A stretch of 63,370 nucleotides of DNA from contig JAGYPB010000010.1 in the NCBI GenBank assembly GCA_018399135.1, positions 1 through 63,370 on the forward strand, in the 5' to 3' direction. Both the position numbers and the translations under genes were made by a program. Below the pieces are notes generated by a model, which made no database searches, had not been told where the DNA came from, and was given only the letters and a program-made list of their open reading frames with translations. The DNA is from Deltaproteobacteria bacterium (GTDB lineage: Bacteria; Desulfobacterota; Desulfuromonadia; Desulfuromonadales; Geopsychrobacteraceae). This document shows, piece after piece, positions 40,993 through 50,556 of the stretch; within the stretch, counting starts at the first letter, position 1; each line of letters opens with the position of its first letter.

Positions 40993-41195
40993 ATGCTCCT
41001 TACGTCAATATCAAAATTACCCGGTGAGGGAGCCACTCCGAGCAGAAGAAACGTCTGATCCAGGGCGCCACAGACTTGCTGGTGGATGTCCTGGGTAAAA
41101 ATCCAAAAACAACGGTGGTCGTGATTGATGAAATTGATACCGACAACTGGGGGATCGGTGGCGAGACGGTTACTATCCTGCGGCAGCAGGCTTAA
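40993..41195 (+). pseudogene. 4-oxalocrotonate tautomerase-like protein, frameshifted near the start
   Basis: From ATG 40993 the sequence reads, after removing about two extra bases, as a small tautomerase: a YVNIKI-like first strand, then EQKKRLIQGATDLLVDVLGKNPKTTVVVIDEIDTDNWGIGGETV and LRQQA, ending at TAA 41195. About 65 residues is normal for this family, whose members use an N-terminal Pro as catalyst. That Pro is not readable because the ATG is followed by CTCC, probably an inserted base. Substrate unknown. Confidence 0.75.
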
Positions 41196-41209
41196 TGTTT
41201 TCTCTGCCT

Positions 41210-41233
41210 CCCTCTCCCGCAAGTGGGAGAGGG
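41210..41233. terminator. Hairpin between tautomerase and queF
   Basis: CCCTCTCCC and GGGAGAGGG form a perfect 9-bp GC-rich stem with a 6-nt loop between two convergent genes. It abuts the end of queF. It probably terminates both transcripts, although the T-runs are weak. Confidence 0.6.
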
Positions 41234-41234
41234 A

Positions 41235-42077
41235 TTAAAAATCTTCACCGACGCACCAGGCGGATAGGGTCAGTAGTATTCTCAAAGCTTCTGAGCGGAA
41301 GGGATTAATATCAAGACCGCCACGCCGAGTATAGCGGGCATAGACCGTGAGTTTTTGCGGACAACAATGGCGCATCAAGTCAAAAAAGATTCGTTCGACA
41401 CACTGTTCGTGAAACTCATTATGCTGACGGAAGGAGATCAGATAACGCAACAGGGCTTCGCGGTTTATTTTCCCTCCCTGATAGCGAATCAGCACACTCC
41501 CCCAATCAGGTTGGCTGGTTACCAGACAGTTGCTCTTGAGCAGATGACTGTGCAGCTCCTCCGCCACAACGAATTCTTCATTCGCCGCACCGACCAGCAC
41601 CCGTGGATTGAGCCGGTAGTCTAAAACCTCAATGTCGAGGTTGTCGAGACATTCACCGGGGAGGACGCCTACCTGCAAGCGAAAAGAATCTTCCAGAGCC
41701 CACAATTCGACCTGCACCTCGCCGCCACTGGCGCGGCTGAGGTCTTCACGCATCTGCTCCACCACTGCCGTTTCATCAGGGTAACGGGTCTGATTAAAGG
41801 AGTTAAGATAGAGCTTGAATGACTTGGATTCGATCAGATAAGGAGTGTCACAGGCAAAACGAAACTCCCCCACGGCAACCACCGGTTTGCCTTTACGGTT
41901 CAGCCAGGACAACTCATAGGCGGTCCACAGATCAACACCGCCAAAAGGCAGTTCTTTGGCCAGGCCAATCTCATCACGCTTGACCTGGCGCGGAAAAGGG
42001 CAAAGCAAAGACGGATCGTAGGTGTCCTGATATCGGGTTGGTTTCCCCAAGGGAAGATATTGCTCAAAATCCGACAT
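41235..42077 (-). CDS. queF: NADPH-dependent 7-cyano-7-deazaguanine reductase (long QueF)
   Basis: Start at ATG 42077 (MSDFEQYLPLGKPT); an upstream in-frame ATG at 42101 would add eight non-conserved residues. The 280-residue protein is the bimodular long QueF type, with ESKSFKLYLNSFNQTR and the active-site Cys in KSNCLVTSQPDWGSV, then HNEFHEQCVERIF. It reduces preQ0 to preQ1 in queuosine tRNA modification. No other queuosine gene is in the window. It is divergent from asd across a gap with two palindromes. Confidence 0.93.
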   Translation of the reverse strand: MSDFEQYLPLGKPTRYQDTYDPSLLCPFPRQVKRDEIGLAKELPFGGVDLWTAYELSWLNRKGKPVVAVGEFRFACDTPYLIESKSFKLYLNSFNQTRYPDETAVVEQMREDLSRASGGEVQVELWALEDSFRLQVGVLPGECLDNLDIEVLDYRLNPRVLVGAANEEFVVAEELHSHLLKSNCLVTSQPDWGSVLIRYQGGKINREALLRYLISFRQHNEFHEQCVERIFFDLMRHCCPQKLTVYARYTRRGGLDINPFRSEALRILLTLSAWCVGEDF

Positions 42078-42139
42078 TTTTGTTCCAAAAGCTCCATGCA
42101 AAGAAAATCGATTTCCACTGATATCGCAGAAATGCTATG

Positions 42140-42174
42140 ATGTCATGCTGACATGCAAACAGAAAATTCTGTTT
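42140..42174. promoter_or_regulatory. Two adjacent palindromes in the queF-asd divergent region
   Basis: ATGTCA-TGC-TGACAT (42140-42154) is immediately followed by AAACAGAA-AA-TTCTGTTT (42157-42174). The first overlaps a TATGAT hexamer at 42136-42141 that could be the asd -10 element. Symmetric sites near a possible promoter suggest operators, but no regulator is identified. Confidence 0.4.
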
Positions 42175-42218
42175 GAGAATAGTTTTATTTCTTTTACCCG
42201 TCAACATGGAGAAACATT

Positions 42219-43328
42219 ATGAAAGTCGGATTGGTCGGTTGGCGTGGCATGGTCGGTTCCGTTCTGATGCAACGGATGCTCGAAGAAAACGACCTTGCCG
42301 GAGTTGAAGCGGTTTTCTTTTCAACTTCCCAGGCCGGAGAAAAGGCACCCCAGTTTGGACAGCTTGGCAACAGCACCCTGGAGAGTGCTTCAGACCTGAC
42401 CAAGCTTGCCGAGCAGGATATTATTATTACCTGCCAGGGTGGTGATTACACCAAAGAAGTTCACCCGAAATTGCGGGCTGCGGGTTGGGACGGTTACTGG
42501 ATCGATGCAGCATCCTCCTTACGCATGGAAGATAATGCCGTTATCATTCTTGATCCGATCAACCGCAAGGTGATTGACGAAGCCCTGACAAATGGCTGCA
42601 AAGATTTCATCGGCGGCAACTGTACCGTCAGCCTGATGCTGATGGCTATTGGCGGGCTGTTCAACGCCGGCCTGGTTGAATGGGTCAGCTCCATGACTTA
42701 TCAGGCAGCATCCGGATCCGGAGCGCCCAACATGCGCGAACTACTGCTGCAGATGGGCAACCTCCACCATTCGGTGGCTGAACAACTGCAGAATCCCGGT
42801 TCTGCAATCCTCGAAATCGATAACAAAGTCACTTTGGCCCTGCGCAGCAACACCATGCCAACAGCCGAGTTCGGTTTTCCTCTGGCCGGCAACCTGCTTC
42901 CGTGGATCGACCGTGAAGTGGAAGACGGACAGAGCCGTGAAGAGTGGAAAGGTATTGCCGAAACCAACAAAATTCTCGGCAATGCAACGCCCATCCCGGT
43001 TGACGGCATCTGTGTCCGTGTTGGTGCTATGCGCTGTCACAGCCAGGCCCTGACCATCAAGCTCACTAAAGACGTACCCATCAGTGAGATTGAACAGCTG
43101 ATTGCCCAGAGCAATGAGTGGGCCAAGGTCGTTCCCAACACCAAGGCGGACTCCCTCGCTCAGCTCACCCCGGCAGCTGTTTCCGGCACCCTGGGTATTC
43201 CCGTCGGTCGCCTGCGCAAGATGAAATTCGGCCCACAGTACCTGTCGGCCTTTACCTGCGGCGACCAACTCCTGTGGGGTGCGGCAGAACCATTGCGGAG
43301 GATGTTGAGAATTCTCGCTGAACGCTGA
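42219..43328 (+). CDS. asd: Aspartate-semialdehyde dehydrogenase
   Basis: The 369-residue protein is of the long, E. coli-like Asd type: [20 protein letters not shown] at the start, the catalytic Cys in [12 protein letters not shown] near residue 134 and [15 protein letters not shown]. It reduces aspartyl phosphate to aspartate semialdehyde, the branch substrate for DapA (lysine) and for threonine and methionine. It stands alone, with GGAGA before the ATG and a strong hairpin after the stop. Confidence 0.96.
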   Translation: MKVGLVGWRGMVGSVLMQRMLEENDLAGVEAVFFSTSQAGEKAPQFGQLGNSTLESASDLTKLAEQDIIITCQGGDYTKEVHPKLRAAGWDGYWIDAASSLRMEDNAVIILDPINRKVIDEALTNGCKDFIGGNCTVSLMLMAIGGLFNAGLVEWVSSMTYQAASGSGAPNMRELLLQMGNLHHSVAEQLQNPGSAILEIDNKVTLALRSNTMPTAEFGFPLAGNLLPWIDREVEDGQSREEWKGIAETNKILGNATPIPVDGICVRVGAMRCHSQALTIKLTKDVPISEIEQLIAQSNEWAKVVPNTKADSLAQLTPAAVSGTLGIPVGRLRKMKFGPQYLSAFTCGDQLLWGAAEPLRRMLRILAER

Positions 43329-43331
43329 AAA

Positions 43332-43369
43332 AATCGCCTCGAGTTGCCGGAAGGTAGCTCGAGGCGATT
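43332..43369 (+). terminator. Terminator hairpin after asd
   Basis: AATCGCCTCGAG and CTCGAGGCGATT form a perfect 12-bp stem with a 14-nt loop, starting 3 bp after the asd stop. Only AAACTT follows, so there is no strong T-run, but position and stem quality support termination. Confidence 0.65.
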
Positions 43370-43418
43370 AAACTTACCCGGATGATGTGTCGATAAATAA
43401 GCAACTAAAGGAGTATCT

Positions 43419-43559
43419 ATGTTCAGGGATCTCATCAAGTTGCTGGCGTTGCTGATTCTCCTGGCATTCGTTATTGCCGGCATCTATTTCGCCGGACAGT
43501 CAATTGACAATACGGCCAAGTATCGCCATCCCATCACCCAGCCAGGCGCGCGCTGGTAA
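43419..43559 (+). CDS. 46-residue single-span membrane protein
   Basis: A consensus AAAGGAG precedes ATG 43419. The product starts MFRDLIKLLALLILLAFVIAG, a clear membrane helix, and ends with a polar periplasmic-type tail (QSIDNTAKYRHPITQPGARW). No family is recognised. The strong ribosome-binding site and its isolation between terminators and convergent plsC suggest a real small gene. Confidence 0.6.
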   Translation: MFRDLIKLLALLILLAFVIAGIYFAGQSIDNTAKYRHPITQPGARW

Positions 43560-43571
43560 GAGCTGATCATG

Positions 43572-44213
43572 TCAGCCTGCACTTTTATCTTCAATGCCCG
43601 CAGCGATAGCTGACATAGCACGTTCAACAATCAATATATGGGTCGCCTTTTCATCGGCAAGATCGAAGAGATCAGTACAATCAACCGGCGACCCGAATCG
43701 AACCATTCCCTGCTGTCCCCAGGCACCAACCTGCCAACGATTTAATCCAACCAGAGAAACCGGGATAACCACCGGTCGATGCTCATAAATCAATTTCCCC
43801 ACCCCACGGTTGCCGGCCCCGAGCTGCCCATCCTTGTGTCTGGTTCCTTCGGGAAACAGCATGACAGCATCATCTTTCAACAGACGTCCCAACTCTTTAC
43901 CGGCGCGCAGATCCCGCCCACGCTTGACCGGAAAGGCCCCCCACGAACGAAAAATGACTGACAGCAAAGGGTTGCGAAAAAGTTCTTCTTTTGCCGGTGC
44001 CCACACCATCTTCCATGGGCGCTGTTGTAGAATTGCCGCCGGCAGCAGCACTGTATCGAAAGCGGAAATATGATTAGCAACAAAGAGAATCCCACCCTGA
44101 TCGGGAATCTGCTCACCACCTACAATCTGACAGCGATTGATAACCGTTGCGTATAAAGAAATCACTGCGGCACTGATGCCGACCCAGAATCGCCGTAAAA
44201 TTGATGTTTTCAC
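43572..44213 (-). CDS. plsC: 1-acyl-sn-glycerol-3-phosphate acyltransferase
   Basis: The 213-residue membrane-associated protein has the acyltransferase motif H-x4-D in ANHISAFDT near residue 50 and the substrate-binding FPEGTRHKDG near residue 122. An N-terminal hydrophobic segment (WVGISAAVISLYATVI) anchors it. It acylates lysophosphatidate in phospholipid synthesis. It is convergent with the small membrane gene and divergent from pgi. Confidence 0.9.
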   Translation of the reverse strand: MKTSILRRFWVGISAAVISLYATVINRCQIVGGEQIPDQGGILFVANHISAFDTVLLPAAILQQRPWKMVWAPAKEELFRNPLLSVIFRSWGAFPVKRGRDLRAGKELGRLLKDDAVMLFPEGTRHKDGQLGAGNRGVGKLIYEHRPVVIPVSLVGLNRWQVGAWGQQGMVRFGSPVDCTDLFDLADEKATHILIVERAMSAIAAGIEDKSAG

Positions 44214-44302
44214 GATCTAAACAACCCTCTCGTCTATACGAGGACATGACCATGCCAACATTATGACGCGTTTTATATTGTCTGTCATGCGCTTTCTTTA
44301 AC

Positions 44303-44339
44303 CTGACACAGTGTCAATAAGATCTGCTATGATTAGCAG
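44303..44339 (+). promoter_or_regulatory. Possible pgi promoter overlapped by an inverted repeat
   Basis: CTGACA (44303-44308) and TATGAT (44328-44333) are 19 bp apart, wider than ideal. The -10 lies inside CTGCTA-TGAT-TAGCAG (44324-44339), a perfect 6-bp inverted repeat that could be an operator. Confidence 0.35.
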
Positions 44340-44389
44340 CGGTACTAATTTTTGGCCCGGTCCGCTAAAAATCTAACGATGAGGTGCTC

Positions 44390-46081
44390 ATGTCCACACT
44401 TACCGCTTTACCTGCCTGGCATTCCTTGCAGCAACACGTTAAAAGCATGGAACACATCCACTTACGTGACCTTTTTGAACATGATCATGATCGTTGTCAC
44501 CGCTTTTCTTTACATCTTGGCGACACCCTGTTTGACTTTTCCAAGCATCGGATGACCGACACTACCCTTGATCTGCTTCTTAATCTTGCCCGTCAGTGCA
44601 ATCTGACCGATAAAATTGAGGGTATGTTCAACGGTAAAAACATCAATACTACCGAAAACCGCGCAGTGCTTCACACCGCGCTGCGGAATCGCAGTAATCG
44701 CCCGGTGCTTGTCGACGGCAAAGATGTCATGCCGGATATCAATGCAGTACTTGCACAGATGCGAACATTCAGCGACCAGGTGCGTGATGGCCAATGGCGT
44801 GGTGCTACCGGCAAATTGATCTGCGATATTGTCAATATCGGCATTGGTGGTTCAGATCTAGGCCCGCTGATGGTGACAGAAGCCCTGAAGCCTTACCGTC
44901 ACGAGCGCCTCAAGGTTCATTTTGTTTCCAACGTTGATGCTACGCACCTGTGCGAAACCTTGCGTGGACTGAACCCGGAAACGACACTGTTTCTCATTGC
45001 CTCAAAAACCTTTACCACCCAGGAAACCATGACCAATGCCCACTCAGCAAGGCGTTGGCTGATTGAACAGTCGGGTGATGAAAATGCCGTTGCCAAACAT
45101 TTCATTGCCATCTCGACCAACAGCGAAAAAGTCATTGATTTCGGTATTGATCCCGCCAATATGTTGGTCTTTTGGGACTGGGTCGGTGGACGCTATTCCC
45201 TGTGGTCAGCTATTGGTCTTTCCATTGCTCTATTGATCGGAATGGATGGCTTTGAAGAGTTGCTTGAGGGTGCCCATCTGGTGGATGAGCATTTCAGAAC
45301 CCGGCCTTTGGAGGAGAATATTCCGGTGCTGATGGGGTTGATCGGTATCTGGTACAACAATTTTTTTGCTGCCGACTCACTGGCGATTCTCCCTTACGAC
45401 CAATCCCTCCATCGTTTTGCGGCCTACCTGCAGCAAGCTGACATGGAAAGTAACGGCAAATCTGTCACCCTGGCTGGTGAATCTGTCGATTATTCAACCG
45501 GCCCGATTATATGGGGAGAACCGGGAACCAACGGTCAGCACGCATTTTATCAACTGATCCATCAGGGCACCAAATTGATCCCTACCGACTTTATTGCCGC
45601 AGTTAAATCCCATAACCCCTTAGGCGACCACCAACAGATCCTGCTATCCAACTTCATTGCCCAACCGGAAGCCTTGATGATGGGGAAAACAGCAGCAGAA
45701 GCACGCCTGGAACTTGAAGTAGAAGGATGCCCTGAGGAAGACATCAAACGACGACTGCCTCACAAGGTTTTTTCCGGCAACCGACCCAGCACGGCCATTC
45801 TCATGCAGCAACTGACACCACATACCCTGGGCAGCCTGATTGCTGTTTACGAACATAAAATATTCACGCAAGGCGCGATCTGGAACCTTAATCCGTTTGA
45901 TCAATGGGGAGTGGAGTTAGGGAAACAACTGGCAAAAACAATCCTTGCCGATTTAACCTCTCAGACACCGACTACCGGACACGATAGCTCGACGAATGCA
46001 TTAATCAATGCGCGAGTCGTATTAATAAGACTTGCTGTTCATTTTAACTGTTTTTTCAATAACCGCAACAATCAACTTTAG
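44390..46081 (+). CDS. pgi: Glucose-6-phosphate isomerase
   Basis: ATG 44390 follows GAGGTG; an in-frame GTG at 44384 is less likely. The 563-residue protein is a long-type Pgi with [18 protein letters not shown], the catalytic-region [14 protein letters not shown] and the family signature [16 protein letters not shown]. It interconverts glucose-6-phosphate and fructose-6-phosphate. After the conserved [11 protein letters not shown] the last 25 residues ([12 protein letters not shown]...) are unlike other Pgi endings and may result from a small frameshift. Its stop overlaps the convergent rnr stop by 4 bp. Confidence 0.95.
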   Translation: MSTLTALPAWHSLQQHVKSMEHIHLRDLFEHDHDRCHRFSLHLGDTLFDFSKHRMTDTTLDLLLNLARQCNLTDKIEGMFNGKNINTTENRAVLHTALRNRSNRPVLVDGKDVMPDINAVLAQMRTFSDQVRDGQWRGATGKLICDIVNIGIGGSDLGPLMVTEALKPYRHERLKVHFVSNVDATHLCETLRGLNPETTLFLIASKTFTTQETMTNAHSARRWLIEQSGDENAVAKHFIAISTNSEKVIDFGIDPANMLVFWDWVGGRYSLWSAIGLSIALLIGMDGFEELLEGAHLVDEHFRTRPLEENIPVLMGLIGIWYNNFFAADSLAILPYDQSLHRFAAYLQQADMESNGKSVTLAGESVDYSTGPIIWGEPGTNGQHAFYQLIHQGTKLIPTDFIAAVKSHNPLGDHQQILLSNFIAQPEALMMGKTAAEARLELEVEGCPEEDIKRRLPHKVFSGNRPSTAILMQQLTPHTLGSLIAVYEHKIFTQGAIWNLNPFDQWGVELGKQLAKTILADLTSQTPTTGHDSSTNALINARVVLIRLAVHFNCFFNNRNNQL

Positions 46082-48261
46082 TGAAATTTACTTTTTCGGC
46101 GCCTGGAGGATTGGCTCTTCTGCTTGTTTGGCACCTCAGCTCTTTTCTTGCGCCCACCACCCTTGATTTTTTCCGGCACAGTCAGCGGACTGAAATCGAT
46201 GCGCCGCCGCGCTGTATCAACCCGTTCCAGCTTGACCTCAAGAGGCATGCCAACCCTGAACTGCTGACGGCTACGTTCCCCGGTCAAAGCGAGGGTCGAT
46301 GGGTCGTAATGGTAATAATCACCGGTCAGATTGCGTACGTGCACCAAGCCTTCAACGAGAACTTCATCCAACTCGACAAAAAATCCAAATTCCGCAACAG
46401 ACGAAATAACGCCGGTAAAAGTTTCACCCACCCGATCCTCCATCAGCTGACAACGGCGCAAATCAGCCAGATCGCGTTCAGCTTCCATAGCACGTCGTTC
46501 CCGGCTCGAACATTCAGATCCCAGAGTTTCGAGCAATGAGACCCCCGGCGCGATGCTCTTTGCTGCACCAGTTAATGCCTGTTTAAGAACCCGGTGTATC
46601 AGCAGATCAGGGTAACGCCTGATGGGTGAGGTAAAGTGGCAGTACTCCTCTGCCGCCAGGCCAAAATGCCCTTCGTTGTGGGGGGTGTAAACCGCCTGCT
46701 GGAGACTGCGCAGCAACTGCTCACTGATCAACCGGCCTTCCGGCTGGTCGGCGACATCAGTAAGCAATTTCTGTAGCGACTGATGAAGATTTTTTCCCAA
46801 CACCAAACCATGACCGCAGCTGGCGGCAAGTTGCTGTAACTCCTCCAGTTTAGCATCGTCCGGCTCACCATGAATACGATAGAGAAATGGCCATTCCTGA
46901 ACGTTAAGATAATGGGCAACTGCTTCATTGGCTGCGAGCATGAGTTCCTCGATCACATGGTGAGCAACAGTGCGCTCAACCTTGACCAACTCCAGCGGGC
47001 GGCCGCTGTCGTCAACACGAATTTCAACTTCAGGCAGATCCAGATTGAGGCTACCCCGAGCATAGCGCATCTGCATAAGAATCTGCGCAAGTTCCGCCAT
47101 CTGCTGCAGTGATTTCCGGCTACCGGCAGGAACCGCTTCACGATCCCCGCCGTCAAGGAAATCAGCTACCTGGGCATAAGTCAGGCGGGCGCAACTGTTC
47201 ATGACAGCCGGGTAAAATGTTGACGTCAGGGTTTTACCTTCGCCACTGATGGTCAATTCGGCGGCCATGACTAGACGATCAACCCCTGGATTGAGGGAGC
47301 AGATACCGTTGCTTAAGGCCTCCGGCAACATAGGCACGACAAACCCGGGAAAGTAAACGCTGGTGCCGCGTTCACGAGCATCGAGATCGATAGCTCCACG
47401 GAGCGGAACATAATGAGCAACATCTGCGATGCATACCCACAAACGATAACTGCCATCATGCTGTTTATCCACAAACACGGCATCGTCAAAATCGCGAGCA
47501 GTTTCACCATCAATGGTCACCAGCTGTAATTGGCGCAGATCGGTGCGTCCAGCCAGGTCACTTTCTGCAACCTGTACAGGAACGGTGGCGACGGCAGCCA
47601 GGGTTTCGGTTGAAAACACATCAGGAATTTTCTTGCTGCGCAGAACACTGACAACATCAGTCTGCGGATCACCGAAACGCCCCAAACGTTCAACTATCTT
47701 GCCCTGTGCGGCATGACCCTGCTGCGCATACTCTTCGATCAGCACCTCAACCAGATCGCCATCCTGACAATCATTCCCAGCATCAATCCGCACTGGCGGG
47801 CCTGCATAGCGATCCTGGGGAATCACCAAAGCACCCTGCTGACCGCTGGTTCGCAGGATCCCGACGATGTGGGACCGGGCACGATCCATTATCTCGACAA
47901 TCACACCAAAAGACCGCCGGTCATGGGAGGATGTACGAACCTCAAGCTGAACCTTATCACCGTCCATAGCGGAGCCGACATACTGGGCCGGAATAAAAAC
48001 ATCGTCACGACCTGCAACACTGACAAAACCATACTCCCGCTCAGTACGCTTAAAAATCCCCTCAACAGTCCGGCGATCTCTGTTCAGGCAATACATTCCC
48101 CGCCGCTGTTCAAGGATGTGAGCTTTTGTCATCTGGCTGAGCTCACGCGTGAGGTGTTTGCGCTGCGCCCCACGTAAATCGAGCAGATCCGCCATTGCGC
48201 GGCGATCAAGTTGTTTGCCGTCCGCCAGGAGAGCAAGAATGCGCTCAGTAAAATCTTTCAA
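46078..48261 (-). CDS. rnr: Ribonuclease R
   Basis: I favour a TTG start at 48261 ([15 protein letters not shown]) because AAGGAG lies 8 nt upstream; the frame stays open to 48327 with no such site. The 727-residue protein has an N-terminal winged-helix segment, cold-shock domains, the RNB catalytic core ([39 protein letters not shown]) and a C-terminal S1 domain ([17 protein letters not shown]), then a Lys/Arg-rich tail. It degrades structured RNA 3' to 5'. It is convergent with pgi. Confidence 0.93.
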   Translation of the reverse strand: MKDFTERILALLADGKQLDRRAMADLLDLRGAQRKHLTRELSQMTKAHILEQRRGMYCLNRDRRTVEGIFKRTEREYGFVSVAGRDDVFIPAQYVGSAMDGDKVQLEVRTSSHDRRSFGVIVEIMDRARSHIVGILRTSGQQGALVIPQDRYAGPPVRIDAGNDCQDGDLVEVLIEEYAQQGHAAQGKIVERLGRFGDPQTDVVSVLRSKKIPDVFSTETLAAVATVPVQVAESDLAGRTDLRQLQLVTIDGETARDFDDAVFVDKQHDGSYRLWVCIADVAHYVPLRGAIDLDARERGTSVYFPGFVVPMLPEALSNGICSLNPGVDRLVMAAELTISGEGKTLTSTFYPAVMNSCARLTYAQVADFLDGGDREAVPAGSRKSLQQMAELAQILMQMRYARGSLNLDLPEVEIRVDDSGRPLELVKVERTVAHHVIEELMLAANEAVAHYLNVQEWPFLYRIHGEPDDAKLEELQQLAASCGHGLVLGKNLHQSLQKLLTDVADQPEGRLISEQLLRSLQQAVYTPHNEGHFGLAAEEYCHFTSPIRRYPDLLIHRVLKQALTGAAKSIAPGVSLLETLGSECSSRERRAMEAERDLADLRRCQLMEDRVGETFTGVISSVAEFGFFVELDEVLVEGLVHVRNLTGDYYHYDPSTLALTGERSRQQFRVGMPLEVKLERVDTARRRIDFSPLTVPEKIKGGGRKKRAEVPNKQKSQSSRRRKSKFH

Positions 48262-48503
48262 GTAAGTACTCCTTATTGACACTGACAATACCGGCAAAAA
48301 AAATCTGAATCCTGCAACTTCGGACATGATGACACAGACGCAAGTTAACAGAACTGAGCTCTGCTGTCATTCAGTGCGATGCGAAGCGCTGCCACAGAAG
48401 CCATTTCCCTTACAACACAAATAAGTTTGTCTATTCTTTCTCCTGTTTATCGGTTGTTTACCGTTATATCCAGTGATATTCTTAACATCGCTGCAGGAAG
48501 TAA

Positions 48504-48532
48504 TTGACATTTTAAATATTACCCCTTATGTT
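48504..48532 (+). promoter_or_regulatory. Predicted sigma-70 promoter of the peroxiredoxin gene
   Basis: TTGACA at 48504-48509 and TATGTT at 48527-48532 have an ideal 17-bp spacer. Just downstream, TAGGA-ATTAA-TCCTA (48547-48561) is a symmetric site positioned to block or sense, possibly an operator for a peroxide-responsive regulator. The remaining 240 bp back to rnr show nothing I can name. Confidence 0.6.
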
Positions 48533-48575
48533 TTGCTTCAGTGTTTTAGGAATTAATCCTAGAAAGGAGTCATCC

Positions 48576-49304
48576 ATGACCGAAACCCAGGGAGCCGGAT
48601 GTACCCGGCCAACCGCAGGTGGCGCTGTTTCTTCTGACGCAGCTGTCAGTAGTGAACCCGTAGCACCGCAAACCGCTAAAAAGGAGAAAAACATGATTCA
48701 TGTAGGAGAAAAGGCACCGGATTTTGTTGCCCCGGCCTACCAACAGGGAAAGTTTATTGATCAGATCAAGCTTTCAGACTATGCCGGAAAGTGGGTATTG
48801 CTGTGTTTCTACCCCGGCGATTTCACCTTTGTCTGAGCGACCGAGATCTCGGCAGTTGCCGGGAAATACGAAGAATTTCAAAAGCTTGGCGCAGAGATAC
48901 TCTCTGTCAGCATTGACAGCATGTTTACCCATAAAATCTGGGACGATCACGAACTAGCCAAGATGGTCGAGGGTGGCGTTCCCTTCCCGATGCTCTCTGA
49001 TGCAGGTGGTGATATCGGCAAACTCTATGGAGTTTACAACGAAAATGCCAAGGTAGAAAACCGTGGCCGTTTCATCATCGACCCGGACGGCATCATCCAG
49101 GGCTATGAAGTTCTGACCCCACCGGTTGGCCGCAATGTCAACGAAACCCTGCGCCAGCTGCAAGCCTTTCAATTGGTTCGCAACAGCGGCGGCACTGAGG
49201 CCACCCCATCCGGCTGGCGTCCGGGCAAACCAACCCTCAAACCGGGCATCGATCTAGTCGGCAACGTCTGGAAAGAGTGGAAAATCAGCATGGCTGACGA
49301 TTAA
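48576..49304 (+). CDS. prxU: Selenocysteine-containing peroxiredoxin (in-frame UGA)
   Basis: Read through the TGA at 48834-48836, one frame gives a complete AhpC/Prx1-type peroxiredoxin: [90 protein letters not shown]. The UGA sits at the peroxidatic Cys, Sec48 from ATG 48693 or Sec87 from ATG 48576. Both starts have good Shine-Dalgarno sites (AAAGGAG; AAGGAGAA). The longer one adds a 39-residue Thr/Ala/Ser-rich leader with Cys9. The usual C-terminal resolving Cys (VCPA motif) is absent ([10 protein letters not shown]), so another thiol must resolve it. It detoxifies peroxides. Automated calling would split it. Confidence 0.9.
48834..48864 (+). other. Sec UGA codon and bacterial SECIS hairpin
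   Basis: Ten bases after the TGA a 7-bp stem begins, TCTCGGC (48847-48853) with GCCGGGA (48858-48864), closing an AGTT loop. In RNA the loop is AGUU, with G in second position, and it starts 17 nt after the UGA. Distance and loop fit the loose consensus for bacterial SECIS elements read by SelB. Confidence 0.75.
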
Positions 49305-49336
49305 TCTGTCAGCTGTTATTATACTTTGACACATCT

Positions 49337-49379
49337 GCAGCCCTGCCTTACCTTAAAAGGCAGGGCTGCTTTATTTTAT
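49337..49379 (+). terminator. Rho-independent terminator after the peroxiredoxin gene
   Basis: GCAGCCCTGCCTT and AAGGCAGGGCTGC form a perfect 13-bp stem with a 7-nt loop, followed by TTTATTTTAT. It is a textbook terminator 33 bp after the peroxiredoxin stop. Confidence 0.9.
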
Positions 49380-49390
49380 CCGGAGACACG

Positions 49391-50536
49391 ATGTTTACCT
49401 TATTGGTGCTGGCCATTCTCACTATTCATCTGCTGATGGCAGTCGAATTGATTTATCGTGCCCGCCACTTGATCAATCTTCACCAGATCACCCCCTTAGC
49501 GCCACAACAGCTTCCATCCCTGGCGATCATTGTTGCCGCACGCAATGAAGAAAAACAGATAAAAGTGGCGCTGACCTCTCTGCTTCACATTGAATACCCT
49601 GACATAGAAGTCATTGTCGTCAATGATCGATCCAACGATGGCACTAACGACATCCTCGTACAGTTGGCGGAAGATCACCCCCACCTGAAGGTGCTTACCA
49701 TTGATCTACTGCCAGATGGGTGGCTTGGAAAAAATTATGCCCTATGGCAGGGCAGCCGTATAGCTACCAGCTCGTTGCTACTGTTCACCGATGCTGACAT
49801 CATGATGGCCCCGGAGACACTACAAAAGGCGGTCAGCCTTTTAGAACTGCAGAAGGCTGATCATCTTGCTGTCAGCCCGGGTCTGAAAATGCCAGGTTTA
49901 CTGCTGACCCTGCTTGCTGCCTGTTTTGGATTTTTTTTCGGACTCTATACTCGCCCGTGGAACGTTGCCGACCCGCGCAACCGTTGTCATATCGGAGTCG
50001 GCGCATTTAACCTGGTTCGTGCTTCCGTGTACCAGCAGGTTGATGGCCACCGCCGTATCCGTTTGCGCCCGGACGACGACTTGAAGCTTGGAAAAATCGT
50101 CAAAGACGCCGGCTATCGTCAGCAATTTGCCTACGGTCACGACCTCATTAGCGTACAGTGGTATGGCAGTGTCAGGGAGATGGTTGTGGGTCTGGAGAAA
50201 AATCTCTTTGCCGGGTCCGACTATCGGATTGGAGCAACCCTTGGTGGCATAGCACTAGGTTTGATCCTCTTCGTCTGGCCCTATGTGGCTCTATTATTCA
50301 CCCACGGCCAGATCTGGCTACTATCACTGCTGAGCGTACTGACCTTAAGCGTACTGGTAGGGATCAGCGCCAGACGCTTTAACACGACCCGCTGGCAATT
50401 GGTCGGCTTTCCTTTTGCGGTCGTTCTGCTCTGTGCCATCTCATTGCGGACAATGACTCTAAACCTGCTGCAGGGTGGGATCTTTTGGCGCGGCACCTTT
50501 TACCACCTGGCTGAATTACGTAAAAATCGCGTTTAA
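49391..50536 (+). CDS. Membrane family 2 glycosyltransferase
   Basis: The 381 residues have an N-terminal membrane helix, a GT-A catalytic domain (IIVAARNEEKQIKVALTSL, VVNDRSNDGTNDIL, metal-binding FTDADIMM, acceptor-site RPDDDLKLG) and three or four C-terminal membrane helices. The layout resembles CrtQ or hopanoid/carotenoid-associated glycosyltransferases, but the acceptor is not identified. It uses a sugar nucleotide at the inner membrane. The TauE-type gene follows 20 nt later and is probably cotranscribed. Confidence 0.8.
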   Translation: MFTLLVLAILTIHLLMAVELIYRARHLINLHQITPLAPQQLPSLAIIVAARNEEKQIKVALTSLLHIEYPDIEVIVVNDRSNDGTNDILVQLAEDHPHLKVLTIDLLPDGWLGKNYALWQGSRIATSSLLLFTDADIMMAPETLQKAVSLLELQKADHLAVSPGLKMPGLLLTLLAACFGFFFGLYTRPWNVADPRNRCHIGVGAFNLVRASVYQQVDGHRRIRLRPDDDLKLGKIVKDAGYRQQFAYGHDLISVQWYGSVREMVVGLEKNLFAGSDYRIGATLGGIALGLILFVWPYVALLFTHGQIWLLSLLSVLTLSVLVGISARRFNTTRWQLVGFPFAVVLLCAISLRTMTLNLLQGGIFWRGTFYHLAELRKNRV

Positions 50537-50556
50537 ATGTTAACCGAAAGCTGTCT

